Below, piece after piece: positions 53,881 through 63,127 of a stretch of DNA of 64,000 nucleotides; position 1 is the stretch's first letter; each line of letters starts with the position of its first letter. Source of the DNA: Ectobacillus polymachus (GTDB lineage: Bacteria > Bacillota > Bacilli > Bacillales > Bacillaceae_G); NCBI RefSeq assembly GCF_048159605.1, contig NZ_JBLREB010000001.1, positions 868,001 through 932,000 on the forward strand. Direction: 5' to 3'. The notes beneath the pieces were generated by a model. The model saw nothing but the letters and a program-made list of their open reading frames with translations, did no database searches and was not told the origin of the DNA. Made by a program: the position numbers and the translations under genes.

Positions 53881-54979
53881 TTTTTGCTTTTCCTCCTTTA
53901 AGTCGAGTAACGAAAGCGATGATTCCAAGCAAAAAAGTGAAGCTAATAAAAAGAGTAGCAGTTGTAGGAAGTATAGTGGATATGTAAAAGTTATAAAACA
54001 TTGCATCACTAAATGGAATATAATTTACAATTGTTATGATTAGAAATGTAATAACAAGTACCCATTTTTTTACTTTTTCATTTTTTATATTCAATAGTTC
54101 TATTAGAATCAATAGAAGCAATGAGATACGAATATAGGCGCCAGACATCCATTGATAAATAGATAAGAAATCAAAGTGTTCAATGAATTGTCCCATTTGA
54201 ACAAGACCCCATTCCTCATATGCTGGATGGCGTTGTTTCGCGGCCTCTTCTATACCAAATTCTGCTACTGCTGCAACGAGGGGACCTAATGTTAAAAATG
54301 ATAGGTTCAAAATATTATAAATGAAGTCACGGTAACGATAAGGTCTTTCAATTTTTTGCTGTAGAAATAGAAAAAATAGGAGTTCGACGAGTGCTCCAAC
54401 TTGATAAACACTACCTTTTAAAACAGGTAAGAATCCATTTTCTAAGATTGGAAGTAATAATGAATAATTTTTTACTTGTATGTTAACAATCGCAACAAGA
54501 AATCCGAATACTATTACCATTATTAATAGAAAAAAATTAATGATTGATAATGTTCGTAGACCGGATGCTGCGGTTAACAGACAAAGAACTGCAAGAAGTG
54601 TGACACCCATCCATTCCGGCGTTGTTGGCAAAAAGGTAATCTTTACCCACGTCATAGTTTCTCGCATCGCATAAGAAGCTATAGTTAATATGTACATACA
54701 AAAAATACCTATTATCAATACAGTAAAGAATGTTCCAATATGCTGTTTTAACCAAATGGCTATATGCTGTTGTTTCATTTCCTTGTGAATAAAAAACAAT
54801 AAAATACACCAAATACTCACAACAACAACTGCAAACAATACCGACATCCATGCATCACGTCCGGCAGTTTGAAGTAAAGGCGGGATAATCGTAACATGTG
54901 TTTTAAAGCCTATAGCCGTCATCACTATAAATGAAAGTTGAAAAACAGTGATGCGATCAGCATTTTTCATTATTATCAC
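53873..54979 (-). CDS. germinant receptor B subunit, first gene of the second operon
   Basis: A 368-residue GerAB/YndE-family membrane protein with about ten segments, starting MIIMKNADRITVFQLSFIVMTAIGFKTHVTIIPPLLQTAGRDAWMSVLF. It is more distant from the two B subunits at 32.9-35.4 kb than they are from each other, so this receptor probably senses different germinants. AGGGGTGAT lies before ATG 54979 (or the ATG three codons later). Its coming first in the operon (B-A-C) is the yndDEF-like alternative order. Confidence 0.9.
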   Translation of the reverse strand: MIIMKNADRITVFQLSFIVMTAIGFKTHVTIIPPLLQTAGRDAWMSVLFAVVVVSIWCILLFFIHKEMKQQHIAIWLKQHIGTFFTVLIIGIFCMYILTIASYAMRETMTWVKITFLPTTPEWMGVTLLAVLCLLTAASGLRTLSIINFFLLIMVIVFGFLVAIVNIQVKNYSLLLPILENGFLPVLKGSVYQVGALVELLFFLFLQQKIERPYRYRDFIYNILNLSFLTLGPLVAAVAEFGIEEAAKQRHPAYEEWGLVQMGQFIEHFDFLSIYQWMSGAYIRISLLLLILIELLNIKNEKVKKWVLVITFLIITIVNYIPFSDAMFYNFYISTILPTTATLFISFTFLLGIIAFVTRLKGGKAKNG

Positions 54980-55077
54980 CCCTCTACTTCATGGCTTTAA
55001 GTATATATTTCCCATATCAAGAAATGGTATGTAATCCATTTACTAAATTCGAAAATTGAAATACTTTTCAAAAATAA

Positions 55078-55103
55078 AAACTAGAACGAAAGCGTCCTAG
55101 TTC
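55078..55103 (-). terminator. intrinsic terminator
   Basis: On the minus strand AACTAGGACG pairs with CGTTCTAGTT across CTTT, followed by TTTATTTTT. It ends the double-HTH gene, directly before the ger operon. Confidence 0.85.
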
Positions 55104-55109
55104 TAGTCC

Positions 55110-56123
55110 TTATTCTAACTCGTTTTTATTTTGTAAATGAGAAACGATAATCTTTTTTATCCAGCTTTCTAAACCAATCTTATCTTTTTCTGCCTCTTCT
55201 TTCATCCGTTGTTTCATAGTCCTTTCAACATAAAATGAAACCGGCTCAATATCACTTTCAATATATACGCTGTTATTACGTACTGAAATAGTACCTTCTT
55301 CAATATGTTTGGCTAAAAACTCAATTTCTGCCTTATGCTCTCGTACATCAATTTCTAACGTTAACGGTTTTACTTCTACATGAATCATTTGCCCCTGTTC
55401 CTCAATTTTCACATTTGCTGCCCCTCCAAATTGATAAAGCCATTCAATAATGGTATATGCAACTGCCTGAACAAACTGAGGCTTTCGAAAGCTAAATTGT
55501 GCTTGCCCACGTTTTGTACTGTGACGCTTTCTTTCTATTATATATGTCGAATGAAATCCGCGAGAAAACAGTTCTTCTAGTGGAAACATTTCTTCTCGTT
55601 CCGTGATCACCTTTCCAGTATTGTTATCTAGCGACATAATACGTGCTTGTTCATGTGTAGTTTCATGATAGAACGATTGGTATAAAAATACTTCCTTCCC
55701 TTCTACCGTTGCAGATAGTTTCCGTTTCACAGATCGATGTGAAATAAGCGTTGGTAAATTTTTCAGAATGCGTTCTGCTTCTTGTTCAGAAATAAAATAC
55801 GTGTTTCTTCCATTATATATAGTTTTATTAGCATGTAATGTACCAGCTTGAATCCATTTCGAAACTGTAGAATGAGATACACCTGCTTTATCAGCAATTT
55901 CTTGAATAGTAAACCCGGGTTTTCGCAGCGATTGAACGATACTTAATACTTCTTCTTCATAAAACATTTTCGTTCCATCTTTTCGCCAGTTATCTTTATA
56001 AACCGAAGAAAGCTTACCTTCCTTTTCATACCGATAAATCGTTGCTTCTGTTACCCCAAGCATATGGGCTGCTTCTTTCGTTGTTACTTTTGGCTTATCA
56101 TCGAATAATACATCCTCTAACAT
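55110..56123 (-). CDS. double helix-turn-helix DNA-binding protein
   Basis: A 337-residue protein with two HTH regions: a MerR/excisionase-type one (TTKEAAHMLGVTEATIYRYEKEGKLSSVYKDNW, about 15-47) and a second (TIQEIADKAGVSHSTVSKWIQAGTLHANKTIYNGRNTYFI, about 72-111). The C-terminal half is unknown. The gene is divergent from a tyrosine recombinase with nearly identical ribosome sites (AAGGAGTTAGAA versus AAGGAGTTGAAG), and the pair may act together, for example regulator plus recombinase of a mobile or plasmid-borne module. Confidence 0.7.
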   Translation of the reverse strand: MLEDVLFDDKPKVTTKEAAHMLGVTEATIYRYEKEGKLSSVYKDNWRKDGTKMFYEEEVLSIVQSLRKPGFTIQEIADKAGVSHSTVSKWIQAGTLHANKTIYNGRNTYFISEQEAERILKNLPTLISHRSVKRKLSATVEGKEVFLYQSFYHETTHEQARIMSLDNNTGKVITEREEMFPLEELFSRGFHSTYIIERKRHSTKRGQAQFSFRKPQFVQAVAYTIIEWLYQFGGAANVKIEEQGQMIHVEVKPLTLEIDVREHKAEIEFLAKHIEEGTISVRNNSVYIESDIEPVSFYVERTMKQRMKEEAEKDKIGLESWIKKIIVSHLQNKNELE

Positions 56124-56440
56124 AATTCTAACTCCTTATATATATTCTTGTAATTAACTCTATATTTTATCAATACATGTTATCTATAAATGTTAATATA
56201 AATCTTGTAAAAAGTTACATTTAAATTTAATCTATCTTAATAGTAACATATATATTCATTATTATGTAAATATTTATTATAAACGAAATATATATGTTCA
56301 ATATAAAAGAATAGAGCATTATTACATATCTTACATACTATTTCAGTTTATATATTGATTAGTCTCATGTATTTTGTATGTTATAATAAAAATGTATTAT
56401 ATATAGTTAGTATCGTGTAGATAATTAAGGAGTTGAAGTT
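56124..56440. other. very AT-rich divergent intergenic region
   Basis: A 317-base stretch rich in TATATA and ATTATGTAAA-like pieces (for example around 56260-56285, where ATTATTATGTAAATATTTATTAT resembles a dif half-site). It must hold both promoters and could include binding sites for either protein. No exact repeat long enough to be sure was found. Confidence 0.4.
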
Positions 56441-57613
56441 ATGAATAATATAGATGAATCAACAAGTTTACCTTCAACATCAGGAAAATATACATCTTCC
56501 TATATATTAAAAAATATATCTATACATAACACAGAACTACTATTGAATATAGAATATATACATAAATTAGAAGAAGTTATTGATCTTGCGGAGAAAGAAC
56601 AGCAAACTAAGTTTGCTTATTTTAATGATATGGAAGTTATCTATTACTTTGTTCACCTCGAAAAGGATATGGACAAAACGAAACATAGAAAGCTAAGTAC
56701 GAAGCGAGTCTATCTTCATGAAATTTTAACGTTCTGCCAAAACCTATTGAAGTTTGCCAAAGAGTTTGATTTACAGACAGAAGCCATACACTCCAATTCC
56801 TCTCTCTTACAAGCAATACAGCCATGGAATATAAGGCGGTATGGGACGTATCTGCAGCAAGCTCCCTTAGGTAGAGATGGACAACCATATAAAGTAGCCA
56901 GTCTAGCAAAAAAGACAACCATTATAAGGTCTTTTCTAAAGTTTTTATATGAGCAGAAATATATAGAGAAACCACTGCATCAAGAATTAAAGAAAAGCAG
57001 CGTTCGGAGCGAAGATCGTCCGAATCGAGATTTAACCTTTTCAGAAGTACAAGAGATTTTAAACTATTATAAACAACAAAATCATCTTGTGAATTATACG
57101 ATTCTCCTATGCTTAGCTACAACTGGCCTACGTATTAAGGAACTTGCTTCTGCGAAAGTGAAAGATTTGCAGTATATGGAGGGAAAATATTGGCTACATG
57201 TTGTCGGCAAACGAGATAAAGAACGGCAAGTCTACATTTCACCCCAACTATTAAAAGCCCTTATTCATTTTAGAAAAAATCGTGGGTATGATACAAAGCT
57301 TAACAGCGGGGATGAGTCACCTTTACTGATGACCTTGCGAGGAAAGCCTTATAATTCGAATCAACTATCGAATCAAGTAACAAAAATGGTACATGACACG
57401 AACCTTCCTTTTTTGCAGTATCGAGAGAATCCTGTCACAGCTCATACATTTCGCCACTTCTTTGCGATTGCAGCTGCAGCTAGAGGAGTAGAGATAACAA
57501 AAATTCAGCGTACATTAGCACATGATTCAATCTTGACGACACAAATCTATCTAGAGAAGCATTTGAAACGTCAAGATAATGCAGCATTAAGTTTTGCGGA
57601 TGATTTGGATTAA
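56441..57613 (+). CDS. tyrosine recombinase/integrase
   Basis: A 390-residue tyrosine recombinase with a long N-terminal domain and a complete catalytic set: Arg in TTGLRIKEL (about 230), Lys in GKRDKERQ (about 257), H-x-x-R in HTFRHFFA (about 342-346), His/Lys in LAHDS and Tyr in TQIYLEKHL (about 374). It is unrelated in detail to the XerS-type protein at 24916. It is divergent from the double-HTH regulator. Confidence 0.85.
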   Translation: MNNIDESTSLPSTSGKYTSSYILKNISIHNTELLLNIEYIHKLEEVIDLAEKEQQTKFAYFNDMEVIYYFVHLEKDMDKTKHRKLSTKRVYLHEILTFCQNLLKFAKEFDLQTEAIHSNSSLLQAIQPWNIRRYGTYLQQAPLGRDGQPYKVASLAKKTTIIRSFLKFLYEQKYIEKPLHQELKKSSVRSEDRPNRDLTFSEVQEILNYYKQQNHLVNYTILLCLATTGLRIKELASAKVKDLQYMEGKYWLHVVGKRDKERQVYISPQLLKALIHFRKNRGYDTKLNSGDESPLLMTLRGKPYNSNQLSNQVTKMVHDTNLPFLQYRENPVTAHTFRHFFAIAAAARGVEITKIQRTLAHDSILTTQIYLEKHLKRQDNAALSFADDLD

Positions 57614-57719
57614 GAAAAATAGATTGAAGACAAAACAAATAATCAAATCACGATGACTTTTTCCGTTACGCAAGCTTTTGTAATCCTTAACAATGTCAAA
57701 ATTCTGGACAGAATATAGA

Positions 57720-57752
57720 AAAAGAACAGAAACTATATCATTTCTGTTCTTT
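57720..57752. terminator. terminator after the recombinase
   Basis: AAAGAACAGAAA pairs with TTTCTGTTCTTT across 8 bases. It is symmetrical and probably works in both directions. Confidence 0.75.
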
Positions 57753-57797
57753 CAGATTTTGAAAGATCAACTAATGCAAATTCCCTTTCAACCAAGG

Positions 57798-57989
57798 CTA
57801 ATACTGATGGTAATCAATCGGGATTTGGATTAAGATCGTTTTTTCTTCTGCGCCCAACTTATACATTTCATCACACACGTTTGCATCAAATTCAAGAAGC
57901 AGGTGTCCTCCTAGTCCTAGGGCAGTAATTTTTGGTACAGGTAGGCCTGCTTTGTTGAATGCAATATCATCTGTATCATGCATATTCAT
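57798..57989 (-). CDS. short protein or gene fragment, 63 residues
   Basis: The frame MNMHDTDDIAFNKAGLPVPKITALGLGGHLLLEFDANVCDEMYKLG has protein-like composition, but there is no ribosome site and the frame is open for about 10 codons upstream to a stop. It may be the C-terminal fragment of a larger gene. The family is not recognised. Confidence 0.3.
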   Translation of the reverse strand: MNMHDTDDIAFNKAGLPVPKITALGLGGHLLLEFDANVCDEMYKLGAEEKTILIQIPIDYHQY

Positions 57990-58282
57990 TTGAATTAAAA
58001 TCGCATATTCTACAGTTTTTCAGACGTAATGATTATAATGAACTACCGTCAACTCAGTAGTAATTGAGCCAACTAAGTCAATAGAAATGAATAGCGCTCT
58101 AATCCCTTGAATCAATACGGGAGTCATAACGGTCTATTGTTTACATAATATAGTTATGGTAATTTTACAGAAAAATCACTAATAGGGGTACCGTCACATG
58201 CCCATCAATCTAATATACCCACTTAATACGTGATATTGTACAAATATGCTATCAAAGTTTTTATTTCTTTTTCTAATGATCA
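57990..58282. other. intergenic stretch with a dif-like motif
   Basis: No gene. At 58138-58165 the sequence has TGTTTACATAA, TATAGT, TATGGTAATTT; the first arm matches the XerD half of dif. Listed with the two similar sites at 63014 and 63382. Confidence 0.4.
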
Positions 58283-58882
58283 TTAATTGTATACACTTAT
58301 ATATTTATTCGGAATGATAATTCCCGAACCCTCCCTAGTAAGTTGCACTACTGGAGCGATATGTCCACCTTTATAATTATCAGCTGGAATATAAGAATGC
58401 ACATAAGCATGTGTTACCTCTTTCCCCGATGAACAATCATAGCCTAAATTTAGAGACGATCCTTCATTTTTATCTAAGAACTTACATTCAAGAATATGAG
58501 CATAGTCGGCTATGTAGATTGACGAAAATCCTTTTGGTATCTCAATCTGTAATATAATATTACCTACAAATTGTTCTATTAAATCTTTTCCTAAATTTCC
58601 GAAATACTCATTGTTTGTAAGCCAATTTGGTGTTGGAGATAGGAAACCCTCTATAAGGAAATGATTTCGTAGGTAAGTTGGTACCCTGGGGCATGTCACT
58701 GGTCTATATGCATATAAACCACTATCTTTTGCGAAAATCTTATTTAAATGTTCTTTATAAGTGTAATGATAAAAGATTAAATTCCCTTCACTGCCATACT
58801 GAATTTCTGTTTTTTCAGTTTTATACCCCAAAACGCCCAAGTATAGTCTTTTTTGATGAATGAACGGTTTACACTTCCTCAT
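58283..58882 (-). CDS. hypothetical protein, 199 residues
   Basis: A soluble protein with LIFYHYTYKEHLNKIFAKDSGLYAYRPVTCP (about 35-65), then FVGNIILQIEIPKGFSSIYIADYAHIL. The opening HYT..HL..IF resembles the first strand of some ADP-ribosyltransferase-like domains (compare the HYT start of DUF2971), but this is not enough to name it. TGAGGAGATGAG lies before ATG 58882. It stands alone. Confidence 0.6.
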   Translation of the reverse strand: MRKCKPFIHQKRLYLGVLGYKTEKTEIQYGSEGNLIFYHYTYKEHLNKIFAKDSGLYAYRPVTCPRVPTYLRNHFLIEGFLSPTPNWLTNNEYFGNLGKDLIEQFVGNIILQIEIPKGFSSIYIADYAHILECKFLDKNEGSSLNLGYDCSSGKEVTHAYVHSYIPADNYKGGHIAPVVQLTREGSGIIIPNKYISVYN

Positions 58883-59098
58883 TTGCTCATCTCCTCAAAA
58901 TATATCTATATATGCTATACATACTTTATGTGCATTTGAACTATGAAAAAGTATATCTTATAAACTAATCCTAATTCTTACTTAATTATTCACAATAAAA
59001 TCTGGTCAAAAATAATGAAAATTTTAGAAAAATAAGGTAAACTTATCAATAGTTTTAGTTTAAAATCGTTTGACGTGATATATACGGAGGAATAGTCT

Positions 59099-60550
59099 AT
59101 GAAGAACAACACAATAAATGAATCAGTTGATGAAATTGATAAAAAACGAGTAAACTCAAGCCATCGTTTTAAAAATTGGGAGTTTATCACAGTGGGCGGT
59201 GGTGTTGTTATAATTGCACTTCTAATTGGGGGAGTGAGTTATTATCAGGCAACTCGTTTCAATTCACAGGTTACGATTAATGACACAAAAGTCGGCGGTC
59301 TGACTGCTGATCAAGCAGTGAAAAAATTAGGAACATCTGTACTAAAAAACAAAGTCTATGTTGGCCAACAACAAATATTAGATGAAAAAGATACGGAGAC
59401 AGGACTTAAAGATGAAGATTTGCCTAAAGTTAAGAAACTACTAAAAAGCCAGTGGACATTTTTCCCTTCCTCAAAGGAAAAAAACTATTGGCTGCTACCA
59501 GAACAAGCAGAGCAGTATCAAAGTGAAACGATGAAACAACTTGTAGAAAAGAAACTCACATCTATGAATAATAGTTTAAAAGCGCCTCAAGATGCTATGG
59601 CGAAGCTCGAACAGGGAAAAGTTGTTATTTCAAAAAGCGTTGACGGAGAACAGTATGATGTCGCTAGTCTATTGAAGGATTACGACAAGCAGAAGTATAA
59701 AAGTGAAATCCATCTGAATCCTGTATACATGCAGCCTATTAAAGAAAACGATCCGATTGTAAAAAAAGAGGAGCAAATGCTACAGGATCTTCTGCAAGGG
59801 ACCATTGATTATAAGGTACAGAATGAAGTTTACTCTTTAAAAGCTCAAGATCTAATTAAAAACGCCTCTATATCAAAAGATATGAATGTTTCAATCGACC
59901 TAAGTGACATTAAGAACAAAATTGCTGAAATTAATAATTCTCAAGCAACATTAAATAAAGACTTCACATTTAAAACCCATTCTGGCTCGGTCATATCAGT
60001 AAAAGGACAAGGCTATGGCTGGGCAATAGATGTTGAAAAAGAAGCAAAACAAATCCAAGAAGCCTTCGAAAAAGGAGAAAAAACGCTTTCTGCTTCTAAT
60101 ATTTACGGAAATGGCTGGGATAATAAAGGCATCGGTTATGATACAACAGCGAATAATGGCATTGGAGACACGTATGCTGAAGTGTCAATTGCAGAACAGA
60201 GTATTTGGATTTACAAAGATGGTAAATTGGCAGACACAACGAATGTAGTGACTGGTAAACATAGCACCAATGAAGATACATCACCGGGAGTGTGGTACAT
60301 CCTCTATAAACGATCACCGTATACACTCAAAGGCAGCGCAGTAGGTAAACCCGATTATTCTGTTAACGTAGATTACTGGGCTCCGTTCACAAACAGCGGA
60401 CAAGGTTTCCACGATGCCGGCTGGCGAACAAACTGGGCAAATAATGCCTATCTAACAGCAGGTTCAGGCGGATGTGTCAACCTCCCTCCTAGTATTGCGA
60501 AAAGCGTGTATGATAATCTCAGTACTTATGAACCGGTTATCGTATACTAG
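59099..60550 (+). CDS. L,D-transpeptidase with peptidoglycan-binding repeats
   Basis: A 483-residue membrane-anchored cell-wall enzyme. It has a short cytoplasmic N-terminus, one membrane segment (about 31-51), two PG_binding_4-type domains (about 55-330, each with a GWAIDVEKEAKQI-like end) and a C-terminal YkuD domain with His 438 (GFHDAGW) and the catalytic Cys 459 in GSGGCVNLP. It makes 3-3 cross-links or attaches peptides in the wall outside the membrane. The normal YkuD motif is SHGCxN/R; here it is GSGGCVN, as in several Bacillus and enterococcal Ldt enzymes. ATG 59099 has a strong GGAGGAA site. Confidence 0.9.
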   Translation: MKNNTINESVDEIDKKRVNSSHRFKNWEFITVGGGVVIIALLIGGVSYYQATRFNSQVTINDTKVGGLTADQAVKKLGTSVLKNKVYVGQQQILDEKDTETGLKDEDLPKVKKLLKSQWTFFPSSKEKNYWLLPEQAEQYQSETMKQLVEKKLTSMNNSLKAPQDAMAKLEQGKVVISKSVDGEQYDVASLLKDYDKQKYKSEIHLNPVYMQPIKENDPIVKKEEQMLQDLLQGTIDYKVQNEVYSLKAQDLIKNASISKDMNVSIDLSDIKNKIAEINNSQATLNKDFTFKTHSGSVISVKGQGYGWAIDVEKEAKQIQEAFEKGEKTLSASNIYGNGWDNKGIGYDTTANNGIGDTYAEVSIAEQSIWIYKDGKLADTTNVVTGKHSTNEDTSPGVWYILYKRSPYTLKGSAVGKPDYSVNVDYWAPFTNSGQGFHDAGWRTNWANNAYLTAGSGGCVNLPPSIAKSVYDNLSTYEPVIVY

Positions 60551-60686
60551 CAAATAACAGTCTCTAATGAAGTGATGAATGTATCCAGAACTAAAAAAGT
60601 ATTTTCTTTGTTTTTATTATTTATGATACACACTTCTCGTGTGCGGGGTGGAGAAACAGTTATATACGTTAACGTAAATACATAAA

Positions 60687-60710
60687 GTCATAAAATCATA
60701 ATTTCATGAC
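60687..60710. repeat. small inverted repeat
   Basis: GTCATAAAAT and ATTTCATGAC flank CATA with one mismatch. It overlaps the stop of the following minus-strand frame. No clear T run follows on either strand, so it is a weak terminator at best. Confidence 0.4.
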
Positions 60711-61178
60711 TTGTAAAAAAAGAGCGTTACGTGGTGAGTTGTTAAAAAGAAAATAGCCTAATAAAATAGGCTTAGGAATAAAGATTGCTAGTCCTAAATA
60801 AAACATCATAAATAATAGACTAAAAGCGGGCTGAAGATAAACCGTGACGATAGCTTGTAAAATAGCAATTATGACAGAAGCTATAATGAAGCGAACTATA
60901 AGTATTACGTTGATTATTGAGAAGGTTGGCTCGTTCATAAAAAGAAAAATAAAAAAGGTATCAATCATAAATAATACGACAAAAAAACGTGTAGGGACCG
61001 GCTTAGTCCACGGAATTCGAAACAAGCCTTTGGTAGCGCTGTAGCCAGCTTGGGCAATGTCATCGGTAAAGTGCGTATGCCTACTTCTTCGGGTGAAACG
61101 CTCAAATGATGCTTCGCTTGTGGATAAGCCGATGATAAATGTGCCGTGATCGGAAAACATTGGCGTCATTTCCGTCAA
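60696..61178 (-). CDS. membrane protein, 160 residues, uncertain
   Basis: A soluble N-terminal part (SDHGTFIIGLSTSEASFERFTRRSRHTHFTDDIAQAGY) is followed by three hydrophobic segments (about 64-82, 85-114 and 116-135). The ribosome site is weak, and the ORF may start inside a larger original gene. The family is not recognised. Confidence 0.5.
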   Translation of the reverse strand: MTEMTPMFSDHGTFIIGLSTSEASFERFTRRSRHTHFTDDIAQAGYSATKGLFRIPWTKPVPTRFFVVLFMIDTFFIFLFMNEPTFSIINVILIVRFIIASVIIAILQAIVTVYLQPAFSLLFMMFYLGLAIFIPKPILLGYFLFNNSPRNALFLQVMKL

Positions 61179-61216
61179 AAATTCGAATTCTCGCCCTTCT
61201 CCTTATATTGAATAAA

Positions 61217-61286
61217 TTACATCGTTGTAGGGTCTATTGATCAGGAAAGTTACTTATTTGTTTCGTAAGTTCTTTAAATTTCTTGT
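61217..61286. repeat. ~70-bp direct repeat, copy A
   Basis: It begins TTACATCGTTGTAGGGTCTA and ends TTTAAATTTCTTGT. It matches copy B at 63128-63198 at about 90 percent. On the minus strand both copies read the end of a protein (KKFKE-(L/V)-TKQI) with a stop. In this copy the frame continues upstream as MLFRIIGKGESDDEEN. It looks like the duplicated 3' end of a gene. Confidence 0.7.
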
Positions 61287-61606
61287 TTTCTTCATCGTCA
61301 GATTCCCCTTTACCGATGATTCTAAAAAGCATCTAATCGGGAGCATGTCTTAGGAGATAATTGCTGAGAGGTTTCCTGATAAAAATGCTTTTCAAACGTA
61401 TCAATGGCAGAATCAATCAATCGCTTTAAGCTTCCTCTAGAAGGTGGTTCAACTTCCACTTTCGAAAAAGATTATATGCTTGGTTTGTTAAATAGTCTGT
61501 ATCAACAAAGGCCTTGAATTGTAAAGGTAATGCAGATTGAAAGGAGTATAAACATTATTTTTGATGAAACTTACACACTGTCTAATACATTTGACGAGGA
61601 GATTCT
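61287..61606. other. intergenic stretch with gene fragments
   Basis: No intact gene. Low-quality frames on the minus strand (around 61330-61470) look like decayed coding sequence continuing from the repeat. At about 61600 the composition changes sharply to GC-rich. Confidence 0.4.
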
Positions 61607-62095
61607 ATGATGCGGACATTTTATTGGCTATTGATACTTACCGTACTGCTACTCACCGCCTGCAATGGCCGTCAGCAGGTGAACCCATCCAAGGGGGCAG
61701 CGTCGTCTCTGGCGACACCAACGGCCCCCGCCAAAGCTCCGGCCCCGGTGTCGGTTCAAGTTCCGACCCGCTATCAGGGCGCGTACCCCGGCGGCGATCG
61801 GAAGCTCCAGGTGCCGCCCGGCTTCACGATCCAGGTCTTCGCAGCCGGGCTGCAGAGGCCGCGGCATATGGCGCTCGGACCGGACGGAGCGATCTATGTG
61901 GCGAAGATGGGCGCCAACCGGGTGAGCCGCCTGGCCGATACAGACGGTGACGGCGTGGCCGACTCTTCCGAGATATACGCCTCGAACGTAGAGAGTGCTC
62001 ACGGGGTAGAATGGCACCAGGGGGCGCTCTATGTGGGTGCCACGGACGGAATCTACCGCTTCGACGGCAAGGGCGCATCTCCAGTTCTATTCCTG
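61607..62095 (+). pseudogene. foreign GC-rich fragment: 5' part of a PQQ-dependent sugar dehydrogenase-like lipoprotein
   Basis: It starts with a lipoprotein signal (MMRTFYWLLILTVLLLTAC, Cys 19), a Pro/Ala-rich linker and then the first blades of a sorbosone/glucose dehydrogenase-type beta-propeller (LQVPPGFTIQVFAAGLQRPRHMALGPDGAIYVAKMGANRVSRLADTDGDGVADS). The DNA is about two-thirds G+C against roughly one third around it. The propeller is cut after about 160 residues at 62090 or so, and normal AT-rich sequence resumes. The fragment must have come from a high-GC organism. Confidence 0.8.
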
Positions 62096-62228
62096 ACTCC
62101 TCCAAGGCGCGAAGTATCTCCTGTTTATCAACAATTGGACTATTCAACTTCACATCTCCTATACTTATATTATGCTTAGAAAAGGTTTTTGCTAAAGCAT
62201 CTTCATCATTTGACAAAATCCTAATCAC
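62080..62228 (-). pseudogene. 5' end of an unknown gene, cut by the foreign fragment
   Basis: On the minus strand from 62228 the frame reads MIRILSNDEDALAKTFSKHNISIGDVKLNSPIVDKQEILRALEESGIELEM with normal AT-rich codon use, and then runs into the GC-rich fragment. It is probably the beginning of a real gene truncated at the junction. The family is not recognised. Confidence 0.4.
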
Positions 62229-62275
62229 CCATTATTATCACTATCAATTCGAACTGTTTTATGGGAGAGATAAAG

Positions 62276-62716
62276 ATGAAAATTTATGTTGATGCAGATG
62301 CTTGCCCGGTAAAAGATATTATTATCACTGAAGGTACGAATGCGGAAATTCCTGTTATCCTTGTTACTAGCTTTTCTCATTTTTCTAATGCGGAACATCC
62401 ATCAGGAGTGGAAACCATTTATGTTGATTCCGGAGCAGATGCTGCGGATTATCGGATTATGAAGTTAGTAGAAAGAGGAGATATAATTGTTACGCAAGAT
62501 TATGGGCTTGCTTCGCTAGGTTTAGCAAAAGGATGTACAGTTCTTCACCATAAAGGGTTTAGCTATACAAATGAAAACATTGACCAATTATTACAAACAC
62601 GTTATTTTAGTGCAATGGCTCGAAAAAGCGGAACGCGTACAAAGGGTCCAAAACCATTTACATCAGAAGATAGAGAGAAATTTAGGGGGCTATTTAAAAG
62701 AGCGATTACACGATAA
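62276..62716 (+). CDS. YaiI/YqxD family protein (DUF188)
   Basis: A 146-residue protein with the family's opening IYVDADACPVKDIIITEG, DSGADAADYRIMKLVERGDIIVTQDYGLASLGLAKG (PIN-like acidic residues) and the C-terminal RTKGPKPFTSEDREKF. It is a PIN-domain-related fold, perhaps a nuclease; the function is unproven. I use ATG 62276 behind GGGAGAG rather than 62261. It stands alone. Confidence 0.9.
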   Translation: MKIYVDADACPVKDIIITEGTNAEIPVILVTSFSHFSNAEHPSGVETIYVDSGADAADYRIMKLVERGDIIVTQDYGLASLGLAKGCTVLHHKGFSYTNENIDQLLQTRYFSAMARKSGTRTKGPKPFTSEDREKFRGLFKRAITR

Positions 62717-62863
62717 AAATAACCGTCCATTTTTAAGAAAAACCTAGAAAAATAATATTGTGACATGTATTTCAGTTCTTTTTAAACAAAATATTTCTAA
62801 TTACATAGTGCCTCGCTTCACTTTCAAATAATCTTCCACAAACTGGCCTTTAACATAAAGGAA

Positions 62864-62893
62864 GAGCGCAATTCTTATTCTGGAATTGCGCTC
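62864..62893. terminator. hairpin after the YaiI/YqxD gene
   Basis: GAGCGCAATTC pairs perfectly with GAATTGCGCTC across eight bases. There is no strong T run on either strand, so it may be a weak terminator. It lies about 150 bases downstream of the gene. Confidence 0.55.
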
Positions 62894-63013
62894 GATTATA
62901 GAATATTACAAAAAATCTTCAGAAATGACCACTCAGTTAATTTAATAAAGTACTCTATAGTTTCGTACAATTCTTCACAATCTTACATAGGAACAAAAAA
63001 AGAGTTCATATTT

Positions 63014-63041
63014 TGTTTACATAATATTATTATAGTAACTT
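63014..63041 (+). other. dif-like motif
   Basis: TGTTTACATAA, TATTAT, TATAGTAACTT. The first arm is that of dif and the second is diverged. A similar site at 63382-63409 has TGTTTACATAA, TATAAT, TATTGTTTGCT. Confidence 0.4.
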
Positions 63042-63127
63042 TTAAAAGAGATACATAACCCTGGTTCTAACTCGCTCTCATTTTCTTACTTAATTATCGC
63101 ATAAAAATTATTTATTATCCCATATCC

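Noticed and set aside
63014..63041. Is this motif a promoter (TTTACA / TATAGT)?
   Set aside because: The spacing between the two boxes is far too short and no gene starts downstream. The dif-like reading is preferred, though not proven.
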